A stretch of 64,000 nucleotides of DNA from Mucor racemosus (lineage: Eukaryota; Mucoromycota; Mucoromycetes; Mucorales; Mucoraceae), in the NCBI GenBank assembly GCA_027405735.1, contig JAPEHQ010000010.1:2130601-2194600 (forward strand), given 5' to 3'. Each line of letters begins with the position of its first letter. Positions within the stretch are counted from its first letter, which is position 1. Both the position numbers and the translations under genes were made by a program. Below the pieces are notes generated by a model, which did no database searches, had not been told where the DNA came from, and worked only from the letters and a program-made list of their open reading frames with translations. Of the stretch, positions 50,194-61,125 are shown in pieces.

Positions 50194-50336
50194 ACTATGA
50201 AGAAAAATCTCTTGATTCTCTTAATTCTCTTAATGGTGCCATATTAAAAAGAAATTCAAAAAAAAAACAGTAAAGATTTTCTTATTTTCCCTAATGTGGC
50301 ACAATTAAGAGAATTAAGAGATTTTTTCTTCATAGT
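50194..50336. mobile_element. Hairpin MITE, copy 2
   Basis: Begins ACTATGAAGAAAAATC and ends with the near-complement ATTTTTTCTTCATAGT; the halves are complementary apart from small loops. Confidence 0.75.
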
Positions 50337-52541
50337 GAATATTGCAGTTTATTAGTTCTAATTGTACTTGCGCTTATTTATAATCCGATTTGTGATTCGG
50401 TATTGCGCCATTTTGTATTTTCTGAGAATTTACGTCATAGCTGTCCCAATGCACCTACTGAGTTCAAGCAGTGTCACAGGCTGTATGAAACGAAAACGTT
50501 AGTAGAAGCGTGAATTCTTTAGACAAATGCTCTAACTATGGTTTTTAGTAAGTTTCAAAATTTATACTAGTAGAGCTGTAACAATATTCAGCGATATAAT
50601 TTTAGGATTCTACTGATTTGCTGGTTAATCATAGAAATCAAGCGCCCAGTTTTTGTAGTAGATTTTATGACTCGGAAGAAGACCATTTTAGAATTAGAAA
50701 TAGTGCTAAAACAATCAAAATCAGTATACTATACATGGCAACGACAACTACCGAAATTAATAATAAATAAACATCCTGTTTATGCATAATCAAAGTTGTA
50801 GCACACTGTGCTTTACATTTATTTTTTTAAAGAAATTCAGATTTCAAATATTAATTTAAGGAATTGTAAGCAAATGAATACTAGAAAAATACTAGAAACT
50901 GGAAAACCTTTGTTCCCTGAATGAATCGATCTGCGAATAATCTGCAGGAAATAGCCAAACACATTTTATGAAACAATTTGAGAGCAAATTTTTTTATTTG
51001 AAATCATAAATCGATTTAGAATTGGGTGGGCTACAAGAAACATTTAGTAGACAGATGATGGTAACTATACAGTTTTTTGTTAAACGTTGGAAACGTTTCC
51101 TAATTTCCAGTATTTTGCACATTTACAGCTTAAAAATAGACTACAGCTTAAAGCGTGTAATTTCATTTAAAGTCCGAGAGTGTCGATTTTTGAAACAAGA
51201 GATTAAATTTTTTTTCCGAGATTTTGAGAGAACGATATGATTGGCCGATTTATAGCTCAGCAAAAATGGACGCTCTTTCAAATTTCAAGCAATATTAATG
51301 GCTCCCGTCATCTGAACCATTTTGTGAGGATGTTTTTCGATGGTATATCTGTCATTACTCCATGAAAAATGCAGCTACAATTAAGGAAAAAGGTGAAAAT
51401 GAAAGCGATACATTTGGCGTGCATTGCAGTACCAAAAAAACAGAAACGCAAATGTTTTAATGTTTCGTTTTGGAGTGATTAAAATCATTAGTCATTTAGT
51501 CAATTTTTATAAATCTGGAGATAATGCATCATTGCTCGATTAAAATTGCAGCTAGAATCCAGTAAAATAATGGAAATAAACAAAGTAATGCTGCACATTC
51601 TGTATTTTTTAAAATAATGAAGGCCTACAAGAGTCTTCATATTTCAATTTTTATTTAATGGAAATGATCAGTCATCTAGCTTACGTTTAAAGATTTCTAT
51701 ATGATGTATTGTTACTCCATCAAAAATAAGCTTACAGTACAGCAAAATAATGCAAACAAAGCTGCACATTTGCATCAAAGTGAGGCATTATAAAATATAA
51801 CTTGAAAACAGACATAATGCTGTTTACTCGAGCTTTAAAAATGACCAATCACTGTGGCCAAATGTTTCTATCCATGGACGGATTGATCAGCTCATATGGG
51901 CTGAAAATCGGATAATGTGCTTATGAAGTAGCCCAAATATTCTCAACGCTAATCTAATGTTTAAAAACCTATTTTCAATATGTTATAAATCTACTTATTG
52001 CTCTACACAGAAAGATTTGGTGTGTTCTTTCAGATATTACGAAATTTATTTGAAGCAAATTTGTTAATTTTTCATCAAGTAAAAACTTTTTTAATTATTT
52101 TACAATGTTAATTTATACCTACATGGATTGAAACCGTCCTCTTGCAAATTACAACACAATTGTATGTATAAATGTAAAATGCTATAAAAGTTATGTGTTT
52201 ATTTAATGCTTCACGTACATTTGAATGTGGGTTTAAAAGCATAATAATTCAAAGCATGAATGGGTACAGTATACTAAAGAACACAAAAACAGACGAGTAA
52301 GCTATATTCGTATATTTTATGTGTCAAGATGTTAATGGCAATGTCCCAGTAGCTTGTTTCCAGAATACATCGTACATTACGCATTTAATCATGGAAGCAC
52401 TGTTTTCATGACTATTTGAATAAAGCTATTCGCATGTAAGAGGAAGAATACGTTAAAATAATGAGATAATAAAGGGAAATACACATATTAATAAAACATG
52501 CTTGAAAAAGATTTTCAATCAGGTTTATAAATGTAATTATA

Positions 52542-52680
52542 CACTATGGAAAAAAATTTCTTAATTCTCTTAATTGTGTCTTACTGTATTAAGGAAAATA
52601 AGAAAAATTTTACTGCTTATTTTTTTGAATTTCTTGTTAATATGACACAATTAAGAGAATTAAAAGATTTTTGCTTTATA
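52542..52680. mobile_element. Hairpin MITE, copy 3 (diverged)
   Basis: Begins CACTATGGAAAAAAAT and keeps the internal 'ctcttaattgtg' / 'cacaattaagag' arms; the right end is eroded. It lies 33 bp from the Tc1 element. Confidence 0.65.
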
Positions 52681-52713
52681 ATAAAACGTATTTCACTTTA
52701 CATACAGTAACTA

Positions 52714-54350
52714 CAGTGAGTCGCAAAACCCTTTCAATGATTTGGAAATTTGAATGAAAATAACCATAACTTTCTCAGTTTCAATCGGAGATACACTAAA
52801 TTTCTATTTTAAATAATTCAAACGTTTTTAAATTATTTTCAAAAAGTCCGATCTAATTAATTAAAGTTCCGCAAAAACTATGCAAGTTTAAAAAAAGGTA
52901 CATCATTGAAAGGGTTTTGCACGCATTATCAAAAAAAAATTGAAGCTTATTTAAATGCAGTCAATAATCAATACCGTAACCTTTTGCTTTAATACAAGCT
53001 TTTACACGATGAGGCATACTCGAAATAACTTTTTGATATTCCCCAACTGTTATGTTGTCATACCAAATATCTTGAGTTCTGTCCCAAATATCATTCATCC
53101 CTTTTGGGGATGTATCGTATTCGTTTAGGCGGATTTTCAATAACCTCCACATATTTTCAATGGGATTAAGGTCTGGAAATTGCGCTGGCCATGACATTAC
53201 TTCATATTTTTTTGTTTTGAAGTCTTCTTTCATTAAATTAGAGGTGTGCTTAGAATCGTTGTCTTGTTGAAGGATAACCTAATTACGACGCAACTTCAAT
53301 TTTTGACACATATCGTCAATGGATTTTTCCAAATCATCATCAATAATAGTTTTGTATAGGTTGGAGTTCATATTACCTTCAACCTTGGACAACCAAACGA
53401 CACCAGACCAAGAAATAGAGCTCCAAATCATGATTCGACCATCTCCATTTTTTCTTGTTTTTTGGTATGCTTAGGTTTTATCTCCTCGCTGTCTCTTTTC
53501 CAGCACCAAAGTCGATCATCGGAGTTAAAACAATTAATTCTAGCCTCATCAGTAGATATAACACGCTTTCAGTCATCCAAAGTCCAATCAATTCTGTTTT
53601 TACATCAGCGGAGGCGATCCTTTGCATTTTCATCACTAATTTCTGGCTTTTTTATCTTAGGTAATGCGCCTAAACCATTATCCCGAAGAGCCCTAGTACA
53701 TTATTCGCACTGCCATTAACGTGTACATTACGATGAAGCTCTTTTTTGGCTTGTGCCGCATTATCCAAGCCACCTTTGGTGATTTTATGGACACAATATC
53801 TCATATCCGCAGTAGTCAGCTTAGATGGTCGGTCTCCTTTAAGTTTTTCTCGGTCAGGACAGGCCTTTTTTCCAATACGACATACTGTGGCTTGACTAAC
53901 AGCTACATGAAGAGCAATTTCCGATACGGTATGGCCTGAATTTAACAGAGAGATAACGTCATTACGTTTGGCATCCGATACAGTTTTTATCTTGATGATT
54001 TTGCTTGAAACTACTAGTAAAAAAGGCAGGGTAAAAGTTGAAAAACATCTCATATATTTTCCGCATATTTCTCTGTTTTATAAGATATCCAGCGTTAATG
54101 TACAAGTTAGGGGTTACAAAATTGTAATTTTAAGCCTGTGCGTGCAAAACCCTTTCAATGATGTACCTTTTTTTAAACTTGCATAGTTTTTGCGGAACTT
54201 TAATTAATTAGATCGGACTTTTTGAAAATAATTTAAAAACGTTTGAATTATTTAAAATAGAAATTTAGTGTATCTCCGATTGAAACTGAGAAAGTTATGG
54301 TTATTTTCATTCAAATTTCCAAATCATTGAAAGGGTTTTGCGACTCACTG
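52714..54350 (-). mobile_element. Tc1/mariner-type transposon with 212-bp perfect TIRs
   Basis: 1637 bp flanked by TA (52712-52713 and 54351-54352). Terminal inverted repeats 52714-52925 and 54139-54350 appear identical over 212 bp and start CAGTGAGTCGCAAAACCC. Each TIR carries a 19-bp site twice, once near the outer end (52723-52741) and once inverted at the inner end (52902-52920), a two-site layout similar to the IR/DR elements. The transposase inside is broken. Perfect TIRs argue for a recent insertion. Confidence 0.95.
52961..54053 (-). pseudogene. Broken Tc1-like DDE transposase
   Basis: Reads on the minus strand. N-terminal part (54053 down) has a helix-turn-helix: DVISLLNSGHTVSEIALHV then SQATVCRIGKK. 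The catalytic core can be followed through frame changes: TDEARINCF (first Asp), QQDNDSKHTS (second Asp), and WPAQFPDLNPIENMW (Glu), with 34 residues between the last two, so DD34E. Breaks seen: a frameshift near 53700, TGA codons near 53610 and 53570, a frameshift in the A-run near 53460, and TAG at 53281-53279. It cannot make an active enzyme, so this copy needed a transposase from elsewhere. Confidence 0.9.
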
Positions 54351-57300
54351 TATATCATAATAGCTATATATCAATATGGCTCTATTATACAGTAGTTTAT
54401 TTTTATAATAATTCAAGTCAAGAAAAAGCTGTTGTAGGCTTTTTATTTACCAATTATATGGATTTACCAGCTTGTCATTGAGAGTTTTTTTATCATACAT
54501 CTTCTCTTCCTAGTTGATTAACTTTATATTATTTTACTGGACTACATTATTTTCAACTACTATGTTATCTGGACATGATCATTAGAGTTAGGAACTGGAA
54601 GTAATGATTCATATCAACGTTATCTTAATTATGGAATAAGGTGGAGTGATTTTATTATATATTATATTAATCTAAGATGAGGTGATATTATTGAAGCTGA
54701 GCCAATGGAAATCGTTACCGACAATTCACATTGGTTTGTTCTGTTATAAAGAATATTCTATCTACTTAACTTTGCCTCCTCCTTGTCGGATCTGATTCTG
54801 GTCATATCTATTTACATCAAAACCTCATACAACTGGTCTCCCAACTTATGAAATCAAGATTCAACTATCGAATGTTATTATACCCTATATCCGCGCTCCT
54901 AAAACATATAAATACCTCATCTTTATACTCATAGCTTGACATCTTCATCTTTTTTTCTTATACATATACTTAATAAATATATCTAGTTCTAATTGTATTT
55001 TAGCTGATTATCTTACGTATATATATAAACAGGTTCCAGTAATGGCCATGTTTATGTTTATGATATTGAAGAGGTAACACTAAAACTTAATGGAAATTAC
55101 TTCTAGCACAATAATTATAAAGTAAGACTATATTATCATCAAATAAACTACCATGCAACATTAACGTATATAAACATTTACAGTAATAAGCTTGAATCAA
55201 GTGGATACAGCATCATAAATCCTTGAAAAAGTTCTCAAGTATTATAAAATCTCTTATTTTTAAGAATTACAAGGCTTATAAGCGGAATATTAATTTAGAA
55301 AATTATTTTTGTCCAGATCATCAATTTTGACATTTTTTAAATTTTTTTTTTTGGTTTTGCAAATCTAGAGTTAATTATACTACCAATTATCAAATCAAAA
55401 AATATACACATATGCAGAATTTAGGGCTCTATTTGCTCAATAAAAAATAATAAACATTTTTATTGCAAAATATTACATAAAAACCTTTTAATCAAAAAAC
55501 CGTTTTTGGGTCAAAAATGCTACGTTTCATTACTTAACATTTAATATTAAGCTTTTATAAAATGTGTATTAGTCGTGGCGACAATTTTCTCTCACAATGT
55601 AGTATATTTAAGCGTTGATTTTGGTATCAAAACTTGATTTTTCTGTTTTTTGATTAAAATCATGAGTGTTGGTAAGGATAAAATGAGTCCAGAAAATGTC
55701 TGCTACAAAAACTGAATTTTCAGACCATACGTGGTTAAATATAAGAAAAGTTATAAAAAAAGCACTTTTTTATTTAAAATTTAGATATACTACTGTATAT
55801 ACTATAGTATGAGAGGCTTAGTCGTTCAATCTTACTATGCTCAATTATGGTGTCGCTCTACAGGTTCGCTTTTGCAACTTTTTAATGAATGTAGATATGA
55901 TAGACGGCGGGTTTTCTGGTATAAAAATGTATGTTTCTATAATAACAGATATTATTTATTTTATTTAGTTTATGGTTGATGCGCTGTAATGCTGCTTTTA
56001 CATTGATTGAAATGAGCAATTTAATAGGGTTTTAATTGTGCTAAATAACGTAAAGTCTTGAAAACCCTTTTCTACGTGTGTTGTTTCTCTCTTTTTGTTT
56101 TCATATTCCAAGGATATAATTCACCATTTGATAAGGCATATCAGACTATAACGCTGGCTGGTATTCTTTTCTTTTACCTGAATGCGCATGCTAACAAACG
56201 AGACTAATGTTTTTAATATAGGTATCAGCCTATATTAGAGACTGATATTTTTATTGAGCCGCATTCTGAGATCAAATATCATTATTTACTGCTGTATTGT
56301 TGGACGTATTTCTTGATGACTACCAGATCAAATCGAAAGCAAAAATTATATTTATATTTACTCAAACAAAAGTTAGAACTGGTTAAAAACCCACAAAATG
56401 TTCTAGAAAAGTGATAAAATTTCAAATGATTTAGAAACACACAAAAAGAATAATCTAATGTATTGCCTAACAAACATAGCATTGATCGTAGCTATGATTG
56501 AAAACAAATCTTTTTACAGCTGACAATTGTAAACTAAAATCGTAAGTTTAAAGAAGGCTAATTTGTTTAAGTTTCATGTGTGATAAGTGATAAAGTAGCA
56601 TCTATAATTTTAGATTTGGCTTCCATATAAACTTAAGCAGTAAGTGCTATTCAAGTTTATGATTAAGCAAAAAGCATTGTTGCTGTAGGTATTATAGCTA
56701 TAAGCATATCTACAAATGATGATAATCGTAAATATATTGGCACCTGCATGTACTATGGCTCTACATTAACAATGTATTGAGTTGTATTATTGTCTACAAT
56801 CTGTATTAATAAAAGCAAATGTAATTTAAAACCCATTCCAGTAAAAAATGCAATGAAATTTTGAAAACGGCACAATGCTCATGTACAAAAGACCAATTTG
56901 TGCCCATACGATTAGCTCATTTTGCTCATAGTTAGATTTTTTTATTATGCTGCACAAATAGAGATAATGATATGCTTATGGGAGATTCTACTATTATGCA
57001 CATATGGGGTGAATGTCATCCACATGGTCAGAATCTATAATCCTGCACATACAGGCTTTATGTTCAGTTCGTATGAAGTTTCTTTTGTTGTGCCCACGTT
57101 GTGCATCTTGCTATCTTTTTAACCATATTCAGTGGACACAACAGCTCAGGCCATAGTGTGCAGCCCACCTGGGTAAAACAAAATCATCTTATGCAGCGCA
57201 GGTCGGCCATAGTGTATCACTATAATAATGTAAGAATAATCGGCCATATTCATGAATACAGATTATAAGATATTACATTTTGTTAAAAAAATTACGAAAA

Positions 57301-57686
57301 ACACCCCTATATGTATATAACAAAAAAAGAATATGATCTACATCTTTCTTCTAGGAACAGATACAGTATATGCAACAAATAAACTTTGTGGGGGAGAGAA
57401 ATGGCATATATTTTGGATTTAAAAACAACATTTTTACTATAAAAAATAAAATAAAAAAAATCTTTTGTCAGAGAGAAATATTGAACTTATTTTTATTTCG
57501 AATGCAATTTCTCAATTTGAAGCTGGTTATTTCTGCATCATTATTCAAATCAATGTTAGCTTGCCTTGTAGTTTATTAAGCTACTATTACTAGATTAATG
57601 AATATTGTCAAAAACTGGCTACAAGATGAAAAACGCAAAATCTTGGAAAACTTGGTTGGAGCTTAACCATTCTGCGAAAGTTCAAA

Positions 57687-58058
57687 TGTTGCGTCCACAA
57701 GTCTGTGTACATTCCTTGGTTCAGATTAATGACACAGCAGTTTTATATAATAAGTTCTACATTGCTGTATATTATGTTATAAAGCTCAGTTTATACTGTA
57801 CTTATTGAGGAATGCTGAACTAGTGTGTGTCACGTAGAGTTGATTGGATATATGTATATAAATAGACTCATTTTAGATTAGTCATATAACATATAATTAG
57901 AGAATGTGAATATAAAAGAAGATGTTTCGACCTTATACAGTAATAAAGTTCTTTAGTTTTAATGTGCTCTTTCATTTTATAAAAATTTTCCTTTATTTTT
58001 ATTAAATTATTTAGTACATAATTTAGCTTTGAGATTGACATAATCTCCTGGAATAACA
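57687..58058 (+). mobile_element. Solo LTR, family A (right-arm mirror)
   Basis: Mirror of 45479-45850, same ends and the same flanking duplication in complement, so it was present before the arms were duplicated. Confidence 0.85.
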
Positions 58059-60987
58059 TCAAAAGGCTCTCGGATATATATATATATATATAACAATCAA
58101 GCAAATTTACGTAATTCTGTTTTTGTTAAAACTTTGCGGGTTTATAAAAAAATACATCAATACATGTATATTTTGTACAGTATACGTTTTTTTTAATACT
58201 GTCAATGGTTTTACAAATGCTTAGTTGTATTAATTTAATAATTTTATCAGAATAAGAAATAGGAAATAAGAAATAGATTAATAAAACAATAGATTTCAAT
58301 CTTGGAGTTTTTATTATGTAATATAAAGAATCGAAGAAAAAACAAATAAAATAAAAAATTATGGGTCAAAATTATAAATGATGAAATGCTCTAAGATGAA
58401 GGAAAAGTGAATTGTAATATAATTGGTTTAATGGAGTAGATAGTTAGCCGTTCAAAAGAACGTTTCCAGCAACACCACGTGGAGGTCTATCTACATGTTG
58501 CCATTTGACTTTATAGTTTGTATACCACCATACTATAAAGTGATACTAAAATCAAGCAGATGCTATAAAAACAGTACAACTCCGATTGCCAGAAAGGGCT
58601 ATAGTTTCCAGCCGGGAAAGAAGACTACAAGGCCCTAAAAGGGGGAGAGGTCGCAAGTCCACGAATGGAGAGCAACCAGGTTAAATTGACCCAGGATTAC
58701 CGATTGTACAAAGACAAACAACTGAGTATAGTATCCAAATTTACTAAGATAGCATCAAAACAGATACCATCCCAATAAAGGTGGTAAAAATTATCGCTTT
58801 TTTTCGATCAAATCATTTAATTCTTAAACCCGCATAGGGTGAATCAAAAATCAGATAACAAAAAAAATGCTTTAATTTCTGAAGGAAATATAGTAACTAA
58901 GATAAAATCAAAGAAACAAAATCAGGGAGACAAGACCAAAGACACTAGATCGGAAGCGTCATATCAAAAGAAACCTTCAAAATTCTGTATGGAAGGAAAG
59001 AGCTTGCGATAGAATAGATATAAAAGTGATACCAATAGAGATTAGATGTTGACAATACTTTTTAAGTTTTCAATAATATACCTTTTCCATAAGTTGACAC
59101 CACAAGTTAAAGAAATGACACGAGAAACGAGAAGCACACGAATTGGGACCAGATGAGCATTAATTTAGACTAGATAAACATGAAGTAAGACCAGACGAGC
59201 ATAAATTTAGACTGGATGAGAATAAATTAATACCAAGTGAGGATAAATGGAGACCAGAGGAGCATACCTTTATACCAAAAAAGCAAAAGAGCATAAATTG
59301 AGACCAGTTAAAGATGAAATAAGACCATATAAACATGAATTTACACCACACCAGGATAACTTGAGAACAGATGAGTATAAATTGAGACCAGATGACCAGA
59401 TACAGAATAAGTTGAATCCAGGTAGAAATAAATTGAGAACAGACTTGAATATAGAGAGACGCCAGCATTAAAAACCAAGAAATGAGATAGCATATATAGA
59501 GAAAAAACCAGATACCAGAAAAGCCATAGTAAGAGAGACAGATAGAATAAAAGGCAAGGCAAACCTAAATAAAAAGCCAATGTCAACATACATTTACCAG
59601 GTATTGAAAGAGGAGTACCAAATATTACAGAAAGAGACCAGATTTGCATACGTTAGACCAAATTGCTCAATAACGATAACAGATGCTGCAAAAACGAGAC
59701 CACATACAGTATATCAAAAAAGGTGTTGGATCTCGAGAAGAGAGGCAGATGGAGAGAAACGATTAAATATGAAAAAAAAAAGATTAGATTACGACGAAAG
59801 TAGAATATACTACGTTTTAAAAACATACCAGAAGGATCAGACCTTGCAGAAAAGAGACCAGATGCTAACGAAAAGAGATAGGTTATAGCGGAATTGAGTC
59901 ATCAGCTATTAATTCCAATTATTTTGACTCTTAAACCCTGACCAAGGGTGTGCCAAAATGAGATTGCCAATAGCTGATAACTTAATAGCTACCAACTGTT
60001 AGACCAAATCATTTCGACTCTTAAACCCTGACCAAGGGTGTGCCAAAAATCAGATAGCAAACAGTTGATAACCGCAGGTAAATAATCAAAAGAACCAAAC
60101 GCAGATAGAATAAACCCTGTACTCAGATGAGCTAAAAGAAAGTTAAACAAGAGCAGCTTACTTGTTTTTCTTTTACTCAAACCTATAATACTAGGAAAGT
60201 TTATGATAGAAGCTTCGTTAAAATTTCACGCACGAGGCATTACTTTAACGTCGAAACTCCCACCTAACCTTCGGCAGCTACGTATAAAACTTCATCTTGC
60301 GAGATACTATAGTAGTCCTTATCCAACGGATAAGTCACGTACATGATAGACTCGTGATTCCACCAAACCATAAGGTTTTGCTTCATCAAACCTACCTGAT
60401 TGTTAAAAAACAACAAAACAGGGGGCCTTCGTGTATTTAAATAAACCCTAAAATTTGAATTCCATTGATGACGTCTTTAAAATTTTGTATAATTTGATTG
60501 AAAAGCTGTTTCTATACTTGAGCCATACTGTAAATACAATCATCTGTGTGACAGAAATCATTGCTTTAGAGAGCAGTATACAATAGCAATTTTATTTCTG
60601 GAGAAAAATTAATGGCCTATAGAAACAAGGTACATCTACGTTCAAAATTTAACTAAATTTGAATCAATATTGGATGAAAATTTTTGAAAATCATCTGAGA
60701 ACCATCTGAAATCATCCAAAATTTACTTGAAAACAAAAGTCGTATCTTGGCGGATTTTGATCAAAGCAACTTCAAACTCTGCACGAGAATTAGGTACGCA
60801 TCATCTTCCACACCACAATGATGCTGAATGGAAACTTTTACAACCTACTATGTAATGAGAAAATTATCACCGAGGTGCACCTATAGTTTGCTGCACACTT
60901 TTATTGAAAACAATTTAAATATGGTGTCTATAAATGAGAGCTATTGGGGGAAATAGATCTTATTTTTATAAAGATAGAAGTTATAAA

Positions 60988-61125
60988 CACTATGAAGAAA
61001 AAATATCTTAATTTTTTTAATTGTGCCACGTTAAGGAAAATAAGAAAATTTTCAGTGCATATTTTCTTGAATTTCGTCTTAATATGGCATAATTAAAAGA
61101 ATTGAAAGGTTTTTTCTTCAAAGTG
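60988..61125. mobile_element. Hairpin MITE (right-arm mirror of copy 1)
   Basis: CACTATGAAGAAAAAA at 60988 and complementary end at 61125; same length as 42301-42438. Confidence 0.75.

Larger units (their letters stand above)
48977..54560. other. Spacer between the palindrome arms
   Basis: 5584 bp without symmetry of its own. It holds the end of LTR-C and of U2, a CT microsatellite (49978-49993), two hairpin MITEs and the Tc1 element. Between 50340 and 52500 no gene was recognised; parts around 51200-51860 resemble the degenerate R1-like style ('tccatgaaaaatgcagcta'). Confidence 0.8.
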
